A stretch of DNA of 64,000 nucleotides from Chitinophaga oryziterrae (lineage in GTDB: Bacteria; Bacteroidota; Bacteroidia; Chitinophagales; Chitinophagaceae). The stretch covers positions 124,001-188,000 of the forward strand of contig NZ_WRXO01000008.1 of the NCBI RefSeq assembly GCF_009758125.1. Reading direction: 5' to 3'. A program made the translations under genes and the position numbers. The notes under the pieces are model-generated. The model was not told the DNA's origin and searched no databases. It saw only the letters and a program-made list of their open reading frames with translations. Below are positions 18,619 to 27,323 of this stretch, one piece after another. Within the stretch, counting starts at the first letter, position 1. Each line of letters opens with the position of its first letter.

Positions 18619-18711
18619 TAGTAATCTGTTTTTTAAAAATGGGAGCTTCCCAAGGGTTGCAAAAATAGTATAAAGTAGCATGCAAACCAGTGGGCAGCTA
18701 TAATTAACAAA

Positions 18712-18744
18712 AAAAGGTGAATATCTGCCCGATATTCACCTTTT
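18712..18744 (-). terminator. Terminator of rpoD
   Basis: A perfect 14 bp stem (AAAAGGTGAATATC 18712-18725 with its complement 18731-18744) and 5 nt loop are followed by a run of T on the minus strand, 33 nt past the rpoD stop. Confidence 0.9.
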
Positions 18745-18776
18745 AAATATGTTCGCTAATTGCATTTAGCAATTAA

Positions 18777-19646
18777 TCAGCTTCCTAAATAGTTCCTCAG
18801 CAGCTTGCTACGGGAAGTAGTACGCAGTTTGGTGATCGCTTTATCTTTGATCTGACGGACCCTTTCGCGGGTAAGTCCAAATTTTTCACCGATATCTTCC
18901 AGGGACATAGGGTGCTCAACAGCTATACCGAAGTAAAGGATGATCACATCTTTCTGCCTGTCTGTAAGAGTGGACAAAGAGCGTTCTATTTCGCGGCGCA
19001 AAGAATCATGGTGTTCCAGTTCTTCATCTGCACTTACGGCATTCGGATTGGCCAGTACATCCAGCAGCGAATTATCTTCACCATCTATGAAAGGTGCATC
19101 CATGGATACGTGACGGGCGGCGACACCTAAAGTGGCTTCCACTTCTTCCGTATTGATTTCCAGGATAGTAGCCAGTTCATCCGGAGACGGTTCTCTCTCA
19201 AATTCCTGTTCCAGCTGGGAATAAGCCTTGCTGATCTTATTGCTCAGACCTACTTTGTTAAGCGGCAGGCGTACGATACGGCTCTGTTCTGCCAATGCCT
19301 GCAGGATAGACTGACGAATCCACCATACGGCATAAGAGATAAATTTGAACCCGCGGGTTTCATCGAAACGCTGGGCCGCTTTAATCAGACCAAGATTACC
19401 TTCGTTTATCAGATCACTCAGCGACAATCCCTGGTTCTGGTACTGCTTTGCAACAGAAACCACGAAACGTAAATTGGCTTTGGTGAGCTTTTCGAGGGCT
19501 CTCTGATCTCCTTGCTTAATGCGGATGGCCAGGTTTACTTCTTCCTCAGGAGTAATTAAATCCACCTTCCCAATTTCCTGTAAGTATTTCTCCAGGGACT
19601 GGGATTCCCTATTCGTGATGGACTTCGTGATTTTCAGTTGGCGCAT
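18777..19646 (-). CDS. rpoD: Primary sigma factor RpoD/SigA, Bacteroidetes short form
   Basis: Housekeeping sigma-70 of about 289 residues. It lacks region 1.1 and begins MRQLKITKSITNRESQSLEK with region 1.2. Region 2 shows LRFVVSVAKQYQNQGLSLSD, LINEGNLGLIKAAQRFDETR and GFKFISYAVWWIRQSI. Region 3 and region 4 (LTDRQKDVIILYFG, then FGLTRERVRQIKDKAITKLR) are complete. This sigma recognises the TTG/TAnnTTTG promoters seen in the window. The ATG at 19646 is chosen over 19652 by family N-terminus. A terminator and a promoter flank the gene, so it is monocistronic. Confidence 0.97.
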   Translation of the reverse strand: MRQLKITKSITNRESQSLEKYLQEIGKVDLITPEEEVNLAIRIKQGDQRALEKLTKANLRFVVSVAKQYQNQGLSLSDLINEGNLGLIKAAQRFDETRGFKFISYAVWWIRQSILQALAEQSRIVRLPLNKVGLSNKISKAYSQLEQEFEREPSPDELATILEINTEEVEATLGVAARHVSMDAPFIDGEDNSLLDVLANPNAVSADEELEHHDSLRREIERSLSTLTDRQKDVIILYFGIAVEHPMSLEDIGEKFGLTRERVRQIKDKAITKLRTTSRSKLLRNYLGS

Positions 19647-19708
19647 TGACATAATAACTCGGAACAGTTACAGGTTAATAAAATGTTACCTATTTGATGA
19701 ATGCAAGA

Positions 19709-19738
19709 CAAAAATAAGTTTTTTTAGACAGTGGCCAA
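19709..19738 (-). promoter_or_regulatory. Promoter of rpoD
   Basis: The minus strand reads TTG (19736-19738), 19 nt, then TATTTTTG (19709-19716), an exact match to the Bacteroidetes -33/-7 pattern. It would give a leader of about 55 nt. Confidence 0.65.
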
Positions 19739-19947
19739 AAAAAATGTTTACTTGTTAAATCCTTTTCAAGCAAAAACGTTTCATCATTCATAAGTTCGTT
19801 ATTGAACCCATAGAACGTATACGCAGCAACAAAAAGGGTCAGAAATTGTCTCCAAATGCTAATGTATTTCTATTTTTTATAATAGAATTGTTATTTATAA
19901 AGTGTAAAAAGATTTGGGGCAATTATTAAAAAAAACCATGAAATAAT
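19739..19947. other. Divergent intergenic region between rpoD and the START-like gene
   Basis: The 367 bp between the two genes is A/T rich. Besides the rpoD promoter and a candidate promoter for the plus-strand gene I see no gene, RNA or repeat in it. Confidence 0.5.
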
Positions 19948-19977
19948 TTTGACAGAATAAATAATTTTCTATAATTG
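19948..19977 (+). promoter_or_regulatory. Promoter candidate for the START-like gene
   Basis: TTTGACA (TTG at 19949-19951), 18 nt, then TATAATTG (19970-19977), one mismatch from TAnnTTTG. It lies 36 nt upstream of the coding start. Confidence 0.45.
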
Positions 19978-20013
19978 CAGCCAGATGATATTGAATTACT
20001 AATTACTTGAGCG

Positions 20014-20394
20014 ATGTCAAAGAAAGTGCAATATGAGTTAGAATACCCCGTACGATGCTCACCAAGTATCCTTTACGAGTTCCTGTCGACCCCAGCAGGG
20101 CTGCAGGAATGGTTTGCGGATAAAGTCGACTTCAGGGACGGAGTGTTCTCCTTTTCATGGAATGGTTCACTGGAAGAAGCAGAAGTACTGGAGCAGCAGG
20201 AGAATGAGTATATACGTTTACATTGGAAACATGCACCCAAAGAAGAATTCTTTGAATTTCGCATCCAGATATCCGAAGTAACTACCCAAACGATCCTGAT
20301 TGTCAAAGACTTTGCTGAGAAAAAAGAAATAGCTGATCAAAGCCAGCTGTGGGATTACCAGGTGAAAGACCTGTTCCACAGAATCGGTAACTAA
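20014..20394 (+). CDS. START-like/AHSA1-type ligand-binding domain protein
   Basis: A 126-residue soluble protein of the SRPBCC (helix-grip) fold. It opens with a beta strand and helix (YELEYPVRCSPSILYEFLST), then the hallmark PAGLQEWFADKV, a run of beta strands, and a C-terminal helix that ends shortly before the terminus. It matches the short START-like proteins found across Bacteroidota. The ligand is unknown. It converges on the next gene with a 9 bp gap and stands apart from rpoD, with its own promoter candidate. Confidence 0.8.
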   Translation: MSKKVQYELEYPVRCSPSILYEFLSTPAGLQEWFADKVDFRDGVFSFSWNGSLEEAEVLEQQENEYIRLHWKHAPKEEFFEFRIQISEVTTQTILIVKDFAEKKEIADQSQLWDYQVKDLFHRIGN

Positions 20395-20403
20395 TTGATT
20401 ATG

Positions 20404-21012
20404 TTACTTATTAACTAATATCTGTAGCAGTAGTGCGTAGTCCATTACTACTTCAGGTATTATTTTTTCCCAAAGAGCTAATTTATAAGGTTTAGCGAGT
20501 TTAATAAAAGATAGCCGGTATATAAGATGCTCAAATTCCTGTGCCTGCATAGCTGATATTAATTTGTAATTCCCGTTCCCAAAATCATGCTCCCAGGGAT
20601 CTTCCCTAACATAGATCTGGAACTGATGAGTGGCCAGTAATGACCATGCTTTTGCCAGAACCCCGCTATACTTGTCTTTGGCTTCACCCGCCAGATGCAG
20701 GGTGGCGCTAAAATAATGTCCCCACCAGAACATGGTCCGGAACGCAAATATGTCCTCCCTGCTAAAAAACCTGGGATAATCCAGGATCGCATACGGTAAC
20801 TCCTTGTATCGCTCTCCCCGGGAAATCTTCCCCCCTTTTGCCAGACAACCTTCCGGAAACGGAAATTCCCCCGTTAAAGGATGTGCCTGCAACGCTTCCT
20901 GCAAACCCCCAAACAAGTCCATCACCTTTTGTAATGCACTGTTCTTCAGGTAGATCCATCCTGCATTATCGATCAGTTCCTGCTCTTCCGGTGTTAATGC
21001 GGGTATCTTCAT
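20404..21012 (-). CDS. Conserved protein of unknown function
   Basis: I do not recognise a named domain. The 202-residue product is soluble, rich in aromatic residues and mostly helical by eye, with stretches YPRFFSREDIFAFRTMFWWG and FQIYVREDPWEHDFGNGNYK. It has no signal peptide, membrane segment or obvious metal site. Codon use resembles the neighbours. It faces the START-like gene tail to tail with 9 bp between stops and is divergent from the LptF-type permease gene. Confidence 0.7.
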   Translation of the reverse strand: MKIPALTPEEQELIDNAGWIYLKNSALQKVMDLFGGLQEALQAHPLTGEFPFPEGCLAKGGKISRGERYKELPYAILDYPRFFSREDIFAFRTMFWWGHYFSATLHLAGEAKDKYSGVLAKAWSLLATHQFQIYVREDPWEHDFGNGNYKLISAMQAQEFEHLIYRLSFIKLAKPYKLALWEKIIPEVVMDYALLLQILVNK

Positions 21013-21068
21013 CCTATAAATTTATAATTTAACGGTATTTTAAAGCATGGTCTATCCGTAATTCATAT

Positions 21069-21076
21069 TAAATTTG
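21069..21076 (+). promoter_or_regulatory. Bacteroidetes -7 box (TAAATTTG) upstream of the LptF-type gene
   Basis: An exact TAnnTTTG match lies about 57 nt before the GTG start, without a clear TTG at the usual distance. Confidence 0.35.
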
Positions 21077-21132
21077 TAAGATTTGTGAAAAGTTCGGACT
21101 GCGATCCGGAAGTCTCTAACTAACTGCCGGCT

Positions 21133-22578
21133 GTGAAAAAACTGGATAAGCTACTCGTTAAAACATTTATAGGTCCGTTCGTGGCCACGTTCTTTGTTAC
21201 CTTATTCGTACTGGTCATGCAATTCCTATGGAAATACATCGACGACCTGGTAGGAAAAGGACTGGATACGCCTGTAATTATAGAACTCATTACCTATACC
21301 AGCGCAAACCTGGTATCCCTGGCATTGCCACTGGCCGTGCTGTTATCCTCTATCATGACCTTCGGGAACCTGGGAGAGAGCTTTGAACTGGTGGCCCTGA
21401 AATCATCCGGGATCTCATTACTGCGCTTTATGCGCCCGCTCCTGCTGGTATGCACCACCATTGCCGTACTCGCTTTCCTTTTTAATAACTATGCCATGCC
21501 GGTGGCCAACCTGCGGGCAAAATCACTCTTATACGATATCACCAACTCCAAACCTGCCTTTAATATCAAGGCTGGTGTGTTTTATACCGATATACCGGAC
21601 TATACCATTAAAGTAGCCAGTAAGGAAAAAGATAATAAAACCATTCACCAGGTAATGATCTATGATCATAGCGCTGGCGGACAGGATAAACTGATCCTGG
21701 CTGAAAAAGGGACCATGCTGCTGTCTGAAGACAAACGCTTCCTTTATTTTGTACTGGAAAAAGGATGGCGCTACGAAGAACGGGGCGCCCGTGCTGCTAC
21801 CATTCCGGGAGATATGATCCGCCTGGGCTTCCGGGAATATAAAAAAGCATTCGACCTCAGCTCTTTTGCTTTCAGTCGCCTGGATATGGGCCTCTTTGCC
21901 TCCAACCAGCAAATGCTCAACGTAAGGCAGCTGGATAAAGCCATCGACTCCCTGGCCATCCAGGAGAAAATGTTCACCCGCACCGTCAACGCATACGTTA
22001 CTACCCGGTATCCTTTTTATAAATGGCAGGACACCGGCTGGTTAGCCACTGCGCCTCCTTTAACCGTAAAACATTTCAAGGACATAATACCTGAGAAGTC
22101 CCAACGTTATGTAACGGAGAGAACAGAACAGAATATCCGTGATGCTATCAGTAACCTGGAAGGCCCTTCCAGGGAATTTGCAGATAAACATAATACCCTG
22201 CTCCTGCATAAGGTAGAATGGCAGCGGAAATTCACACTGGCGTTCTCCTGTATTGTAATGTTCCTGATTGGTGCCCCCCTGGGATCAATTATCAGAAAAG
22301 GAGGCTTAGGTACTCCACTCATTTTTGCCGTTATATTCTTTGTTATCTTTAATATATTTTTCATGGTGGGGGAAAAGATGGCGCGTAAGGATGTGATGGC
22401 TACCTGGAGTGGCATGTGGCTTTCCAACATCGTACTGATACCTATTGCAGTATTCCTGATAGTGAAAGCGCTGAACGATTCACAACTGTTTAACAAAGAT
22501 TATTATAACAAGATTTTCAGGACAATTAAGCAATTCGTACAGAATTTAAATATAAAAAAGAAGACTGCCGGCATTTAG
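21133..22578 (+). CDS. LptF/LptG-family permease (lipopolysaccharide export)
   Basis: YjgP/YjgQ family membrane protein, part of the LptB2FG ABC transporter that lifts LPS from the inner membrane. Three N-terminal membrane segments (1-120, including FVATFFVTLFVLVMQFLWKY), a large periplasmic beta domain, and three C-terminal membrane segments (about 365-455) match the family. At 481 residues it is longer than E. coli LptF because of the periplasmic region, as usual for Bacteroidota. It starts with GTG at 21133; the next in-frame Met would delete the first membrane helix. PAP2 and GT39 genes follow in the same direction, all envelope-lipid related. Confidence 0.9.
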   Translation: MKKLDKLLVKTFIGPFVATFFVTLFVLVMQFLWKYIDDLVGKGLDTPVIIELITYTSANLVSLALPLAVLLSSIMTFGNLGESFELVALKSSGISLLRFMRPLLLVCTTIAVLAFLFNNYAMPVANLRAKSLLYDITNSKPAFNIKAGVFYTDIPDYTIKVASKEKDNKTIHQVMIYDHSAGGQDKLILAEKGTMLLSEDKRFLYFVLEKGWRYEERGARAATIPGDMIRLGFREYKKAFDLSSFAFSRLDMGLFASNQQMLNVRQLDKAIDSLAIQEKMFTRTVNAYVTTRYPFYKWQDTGWLATAPPLTVKHFKDIIPEKSQRYVTERTEQNIRDAISNLEGPSREFADKHNTLLLHKVEWQRKFTLAFSCIVMFLIGAPLGSIIRKGGLGTPLIFAVIFFVIFNIFFMVGEKMARKDVMATWSGMWLSNIVLIPIAVFLIVKALNDSQLFNKDYYNKIFRTIKQFVQNLNIKKKTAGI

Positions 22579-22623
22579 TCCGCCGGTAGTCCACAACAAC
22601 CTGCAACTTTTAAAACGCGACTA

Positions 22624-23286
22624 TTGAAAACGCTGATTACGCTGTTCGGCAAGAACCCATGGTTCTTCGTTCCGTTCCTGTTATGGGTAGTAACTGGTGG
22701 AGTATTGCAGATCTTTTTCTTCACACATGAAGAATTATTTCTTGCTATCAATCACGCACACGCACCATGGGCCGATGTCCTGATGTCTGGCGTAACCTAT
22801 ATCGGGGATGGGATCACCTTTGCTGTTATGCTGGCGATCATTCTGTTGTTACGTAAATTCAGGTTGTTTTTTAATGCAGCTGCGATCCTGTTACTGGTAA
22901 CAGTAATCATACAAACGGCCAAACATGTCTTTAATGCGCCAAGGCCCATGAGCTATTTCGGCAATGCCAGTCTGATACATACTGTGAAATGGGTAACGGT
23001 ACATGGTAGCAATAGCTTTCCTTCGGGGCATACCACTACCGCTTTTGCCATGTTCTGCTTTCTTGCACTGATCAGTAAGAATAAACTCGCCGGCGCGTTA
23101 TTCATAGTAATGGGACTGATCGCTGCCTGGTCAAGAATTTATCTGGCACAACATTTCTTTATTGATGTGTATGTAGGCAGTATCATAGGTACTTTAAGCA
23201 GTGTGTTCATTTACATGCTGTTCGAACAAAGAAAAATCAAGTCGTCTCCTGAAATTGTTCAGGAACCGGTCATAGGTCTAAGTTGA
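22624..23286 (+). CDS. PAP2-family membrane phosphatase
   Basis: Type-2 phosphatidic acid phosphatase family, acting on lipid phosphates such as undecaprenyl pyrophosphate, phosphatidylglycerol phosphate or lipid A phosphate. The three catalytic motifs are present: KHVFNAPRP (K-x6-RP), FPSGHT (PSGH) and SRIYLAQHF (SR-x5-H), set among five to six membrane segments. It begins with TTG at 22624; no other start codon keeps the first membrane helix. It lies 45 bp after the LptF-type gene and 34 bp before a GT39 gene. A role in lipid A dephosphorylation or carrier recycling fits the context but is not shown. Confidence 0.9.
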   Translation: MKTLITLFGKNPWFFVPFLLWVVTGGVLQIFFFTHEELFLAINHAHAPWADVLMSGVTYIGDGITFAVMLAIILLLRKFRLFFNAAAILLLVTVIIQTAKHVFNAPRPMSYFGNASLIHTVKWVTVHGSNSFPSGHTTTAFAMFCFLALISKNKLAGALFIVMGLIAAWSRIYLAQHFFIDVYVGSIIGTLSSVFIYMLFEQRKIKSSPEIVQEPVIGLS

Positions 23287-23320
23287 TTTAGCTAATCAAC
23301 AAAATTAAAGCTATCAACTA

Positions 23321-24955
23321 ATGAATGGAATGAGATACTTGTTGATTGCCATTGCGGCAGCCATCCTTTTTATACCCTTTCTGGGGGCTGTACACCTGTT
23401 TGACTGGGACGAGATTAATTTTGCAGAAGCTGCCAGGGAGATGATTGTGAGCCATAATTACTCACAGGTGCAGATCGACTTCATGCCATTCTGGGAAAAA
23501 CCTCCCCTGTTCATATGGTTGCAGGCCGGCAGTATGCATCTGTTTGGTATCAACGAATTCGCTGCACGTTTTCCTAATGCTATTATCGGTATCGCAACGC
23601 TACTCTGCCTTTACGGTATTGGCAGGAAACTGGCTGATGCCAAACTGGGATTATGGTGGGCGCTGGCTTATGCCGGATCATGGTTGCCTCATTTCTATTT
23701 CAAATCAGGTATTATAGACCCTACTTTTAACTTCTTCATCTTCCTTGCTATTTATTGTGCTTTCCGTATCACATATGCTACCAGGCCATCGCGTATGGCT
23801 ATATTAAGCGGTATATTCCTGGGACTGGCAGTACTGACCAAAGGCCCTGTGGCTATCCTCATAAGTTTATTAACACTACTGGTATACTGGATCTGTAAAA
23901 AAGGAAAGACCGGTATAACCCTGCTGCAACTGGGCATTATTGTGCTTTGTACAGCATTGACTACTGCGCTTTGGTTTGGTTACGAGATTCTCTCCCATGG
24001 CTGGTCGTTCGTGAATCAGTTCATCATTTACCAGGTGAGATTGCTCACCACACCGGATGCAGGACATGGCGGCTCCTTCTTCTATCACTGGATAGTATTG
24101 CTCCTGGGATGTTTCCCGGCCAGTATGTTCCTGTTCTCTTATATCCGCGGCCGTAAGGGCAAGTCTATTTACAGCGGCTCTCAATCACAGGAAATAAAGG
24201 ATTTCAAAATATGGATGTGGGTGTTATTCTGGGTGGTGCTGATCCTGTTCTCTATCGTAGAAACCAAAATCGTACACTATTCTTCCCTCTGTTATTTTCC
24301 GCTTAGTTTCCTGGCGGCATGGCAACTGTACCGTATCACAGAAAAGAAGGTACAACTGTATGCATGGAATATTGCCCTGATGCTGCTGATCGGTCTTTTA
24401 CTGGGACTTGCCATCGCATTATTACCTATTGTTGGTCTGTACAAGCAGGCGCTGATCCCTTATATAGGGGACCGTTTTGCACAGGCTAACCTGCAGGCAC
24501 AAGTACCCTGGTCTGGCTGGGAAGCGGTTTATGGTGCAGGATATATGATACTGGTAGTGGTGAGTGCGGTATTCCTGTTCCGTAAAAAGATGCAGACAGG
24601 TTTATTGTGTTTATTCCTTAGCACTATACTGATTGAGCAGATTACCGTTGTACATTTCACACCCAAGATTGAGCAATTCTCACAGGGCGCTGCCATAGAA
24701 TTTTTCAAGTCGCACGAAGGGAAAGATGATTATGTGCAGGTACTGAGTTATCATAGTTATGCCTATCTGTTCTATACAAAGAAGCAGCCTCCTGCCAATA
24801 AGAATTATTATAACAGAGACTGGTTGCTGAATGGGGCTGTAGATAAACCAACCTATTTCATCTGTCGTAATACAGACAGTGATCCCTGGAGGGCTAACCC
24901 CAATCTTATAGTGATCGGAGAGAAAAACGGATTCGTATTCTTCAAAAGGAAATAA
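23321..24955 (+). CDS. ArnT/GT39-like lipid-linked sugar transferase
   Basis: Polytopic membrane glycosyltransferase with the ArnT-type signature more complete than in the paralogue at 5.8-7.3 kb: FDWDEINFAEAAREM in the first periplasmic loop and FWEKPPLFIWLQ after it, then about 11 further membrane segments and a C-terminal periplasmic domain (about 420-544). ArnT-like enzymes add aminoarabinose or another sugar to lipid A phosphate. The preceding LptF and PAP2 genes support an envelope role. It ends at a strong hairpin terminator. Confidence 0.9.
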   Translation: MNGMRYLLIAIAAAILFIPFLGAVHLFDWDEINFAEAAREMIVSHNYSQVQIDFMPFWEKPPLFIWLQAGSMHLFGINEFAARFPNAIIGIATLLCLYGIGRKLADAKLGLWWALAYAGSWLPHFYFKSGIIDPTFNFFIFLAIYCAFRITYATRPSRMAILSGIFLGLAVLTKGPVAILISLLTLLVYWICKKGKTGITLLQLGIIVLCTALTTALWFGYEILSHGWSFVNQFIIYQVRLLTTPDAGHGGSFFYHWIVLLLGCFPASMFLFSYIRGRKGKSIYSGSQSQEIKDFKIWMWVLFWVVLILFSIVETKIVHYSSLCYFPLSFLAAWQLYRITEKKVQLYAWNIALMLLIGLLLGLAIALLPIVGLYKQALIPYIGDRFAQANLQAQVPWSGWEAVYGAGYMILVVVSAVFLFRKKMQTGLLCLFLSTILIEQITVVHFTPKIEQFSQGAAIEFFKSHEGKDDYVQVLSYHSYAYLFYTKKQPPANKNYYNRDWLLNGAVDKPTYFICRNTDSDPWRANPNLIVIGEKNGFVFFKRK

Positions 24956-24978
24956 TACACCATCGATATGTTTGCGAC

Positions 24979-25016
24979 AACACTAAACAGGCTCCTGACG
25001 GAGCCTGTTTAGTGTT
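24979..25016. terminator. Strong hairpin terminator between convergent genes
   Basis: A perfect 16 bp stem (24979-24994 with 25001-25016; AACACTAAACAGGCTC and complement) has loop CTGACG. It lies between the GT39 stop and the sod stop. Its GGCTCCTGACGGAGCC centre is the same core seen in the repeat elements at 47.0 and 62.8 kb. Confidence 0.85.
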
Positions 25017-25047
25017 TAATAATACTTTTGAAGACTGCGGGCAGGTA

Positions 25048-25779
25048 TTAACCTTTCAATGCTTCATTATATCTTGATTCTACTTCGTTCCAGTTAATCA
25101 CATTCCAGAAAGCAGTAATATAGTCCGGACGAACGTTATGATATTTCAGGTAGTATGCGTGTTCCCATACATCCAGTGCCAGGACAGGAGTACCATGATC
25201 TTTCACGATACCATCCATTAACGGGTTATCCTGATTAGGAGTTGAGACTACTGCCAGCTTTTTAGCAGGTGTTACTATCAGCCATGCCCAACCTGAACCG
25301 AATACTGTTTTAGCAGCAGTATTGAAGGTATCCTGGAATTTCTCCCATGAAGTGAAGTTGCTGGTGATAGCAGCTTTTAATTTATCTGAAGGTGTTGTTT
25401 TTTGCGGGGAGAGCAAAGTCCAGAACAGCGAGTGGTTATAATGTCCCCCTGCATTGTTACGGATTGCTTTGTCTTCCGGCTTTACTTTTGCCAGTATCTC
25501 GTCGAGCGTAAACTTTTCGTAAGCAGAGCCCTTGATGTTATCATTCAGATTTTTCACATAGGCGGCATGATGTTTATCATGATGAATCTCCATCGTCATT
25601 TTGTCGATATGAGGTTCAAGCGCATCGTACGCATATGTTAACTTGGGTACTTCAAAAGGAGCTTTAGGGCTGTCAACAGAACCGCGGCGGATTGAAGGAG
25701 CTGCGATTATACCTGTTGGATTGATTAAAGCGGCTACGCCTGCAAGGCCACCCAGCTTAATAAATTCTCTCTTGTCCAT
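25048..25779 (-). CDS. Superoxide dismutase, Fe/Mn family, with Tat-like export signal
   Basis: Converts superoxide to hydrogen peroxide and oxygen. The metal ligands sit in the standard stretches MEIHHDKHHAAYV (first His), HYNHSLFW (second His) and DVWEHAYYLKYHNVRPDY (Asp and third His). The first 35 residues form an export signal: MDKREFIKLGG followed by a hydrophobic stretch, with Lys-Arg in place of Arg-Arg. Most bacterial Fe/Mn SODs are cytoplasmic, so a periplasmic form is notable. The ATG at 25779 is used rather than 25785 because it puts the charged motif at the N-terminus. Metal choice cannot be decided by eye. Confidence 0.93.
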   Translation of the reverse strand: MDKREFIKLGGLAGVAALINPTGIIAAPSIRRGSVDSPKAPFEVPKLTYAYDALEPHIDKMTMEIHHDKHHAAYVKNLNDNIKGSAYEKFTLDEILAKVKPEDKAIRNNAGGHYNHSLFWTLLSPQKTTPSDKLKAAITSNFTSWEKFQDTFNTAAKTVFGSGWAWLIVTPAKKLAVVSTPNQDNPLMDGIVKDHGTPVLALDVWEHAYYLKYHNVRPDYITAFWNVINWNEVESRYNEALKG

Positions 25780-26186
25780 ATACAAAGAAATTAAATAAAA
25801 GTGAAGAACTGATGTATGCTGAAAGCAGCAAATTCTACACCAATATTATTAAATTTTAATTTATGATAATGTATCTGAAAGAAAATAAGGATTATCCATA
25901 AAATAACTGCCTCTTTGCACAATATTTTCAAATTAATTGTTATTTTACCTTACGCTTTCATGTGAAACTTTTTATTTGACCAATTAAAATAATTTATCCC
26001 AGGCTACATATTAGTTATATGGTATATGTAGAGAGCAGCTATCTCGCCTATTTACCAGGTCCACACTATACCGGAACACAACATTTTACATTTTTAGATC
26101 TGCTGTACAGCAATATTATATCATGCTTTTTTTTCATACCATACTAACCATTCCAGTAGGCCCGTACATTGTTCAATAAATTTTTT
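25780..26186. other. Divergent intergenic region upstream of sod and of the E1/GNAT/kinase operon
   Basis: About 400 A/T-rich bases without a recognisable gene. I found no exact TTG-N18/19-TAnnTTTG promoter for either side. The one clear structure is the 12 bp palindrome at 26101-26112. Confidence 0.5.
26101..26112. promoter_or_regulatory. Perfect 12 bp palindrome, operator candidate
   Basis: TGCTGTACAGCA is its own reverse complement and lies 75 nt upstream of the ThiF-like start, in the leader or promoter region of the five-gene operon. It may bind a dimeric regulator, but no DNA-binding protein is encoded in the operon. Confidence 0.35.
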
Positions 26187-27302
26187 ATGCCAGGCAAAAT
26201 GATAGAATTAGAAGAATATATAAAACAACAGCAAAAAGAGCCGGATAATTATACACCCGTATTTTACCGATTAAAGAATCAACAGGAATACGATGCATTA
26301 TTAGCCCTGCTTGCCTCTAAACCACATATACAGGTATATGACCAGATCTCTTCTCAACTGAGTGAGTTGATGAAAATCCGTAATCCGGCAAAACGCCTTA
26401 CGACCGAAGAATCTGAGCAGCAAATAAACGAGTTCCTCGGGAACGCTTCTTTATCAACGATAGGTGTATGGGTTTATTTCCCATGGTCCGGCCGTGTTGT
26501 ACATATACTGGACGAGAAGGAGTTTGTTGAACTGCGTACAAGCAGGAACAAACACAAGATCACAGATGAAGAAGCTGCCATACTGGGAACAAAGAAAATC
26601 GGTATCATTGGTTTATCCGTTGGACAATCGATTGCTTTAACGCTGGCCATGGAGAGAGTGTGCGGAGAACTGAGGCTGGCCGACTTTGACGAACTGGAGC
26701 TGTCGAATATGAACCGTATCAGAACGGGCATTTATAACCTGAGCCAGTCGAAAGTAGTGATAGCTGCCAGAGAAATAGCGGAACTGGACCCTTTTATCAA
26801 AGTAAAGTGTTATACCCAGGGCGCTACAGAAGATAATCTGATGGATTTTATGACTGGCAATGGTCAGTTGGACATATTGGTAGAAGAGTGTGATGGAATA
26901 GATATCAAGATCATCAGCCGTATGAAGGCAAAGGAACTGAAAATACCGGTAGTGATGGAGATGAACGACCGCGGGATGCTGGATATAGAACGTTTTGACC
27001 TGGACCCGGAACTCCCCTTATTGCATGGATTAATCCCTGATCTCGATCTGGTAACTTTACAAAACCTTACCTCCGAAGAAAAAATACCTATCCTGGGTCC
27101 TATGGTAGGTATGAAGGACATGTCACCCAAAATGAAATATTCTCTTACTGAAATTGGGAAATCGATTACTACCTGGCCGCAGCTTGCATCATCAGTGGTA
27201 CTGGGGGGAGCCATGGTAGCAGATACCTGCCGCAGAATTATCCTGGATCAACTCCGCAGCTCCGGGCGGTATTATGTAGATTTCGAACAATTGATCAGGT
27301 AA
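26187..27302 (+). CDS. E1/ThiF-like adenylyltransferase with N-terminal extension
   Basis: Rossmann-type E1 superfamily protein (ThiF/MoeB/HesA-like), which would adenylate a carboxylate. The core begins near residue 135 with nucleotide loop GIIGLSVGQS (139-148), then LADFDELELSNMNRI (164-178; Asp and the Asn-Arg pair are the E1 adenylation motif), Lys189 and Asp237 in EECDG. A 130-residue N-terminal extension contains VWVYFPWSGRVVHIL and RNKHKIT. I recall this layout from the Rv1355c-type E1 family, often fused to a nitroreductase, which is absent here. There are no CxxC zinc pairs and no standard catalytic Cys. The ATG at 26187 is preferred over a TTG at 26169; the ATG at 26199 is also possible. 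It is the first gene of a five-gene run. Confidence 0.85.
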   Translation: MPGKMIELEEYIKQQQKEPDNYTPVFYRLKNQQEYDALLALLASKPHIQVYDQISSQLSELMKIRNPAKRLTTEESEQQINEFLGNASLSTIGVWVYFPWSGRVVHILDEKEFVELRTSRNKHKITDEEAAILGTKKIGIIGLSVGQSIALTLAMERVCGELRLADFDELELSNMNRIRTGIYNLSQSKVVIAAREIAELDPFIKVKCYTQGATEDNLMDFMTGNGQLDILVEECDGIDIKIISRMKAKELKIPVVMEMNDRGMLDIERFDLDPELPLLHGLIPDLDLVTLQNLTSEEKIPILGPMVGMKDMSPKMKYSLTEIGKSITTWPQLASSVVLGGAMVADTCRRIILDQLRSSGRYYVDFEQLIR

Positions 27303-27323
27303 GCAATATTTAAGCGCTATCAA

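Noticed and set aside
5810..24955. Idea that the two GT39-type genes are a recent duplication
   Set aside because: They share fold-level motifs only; loops and lengths differ throughout.
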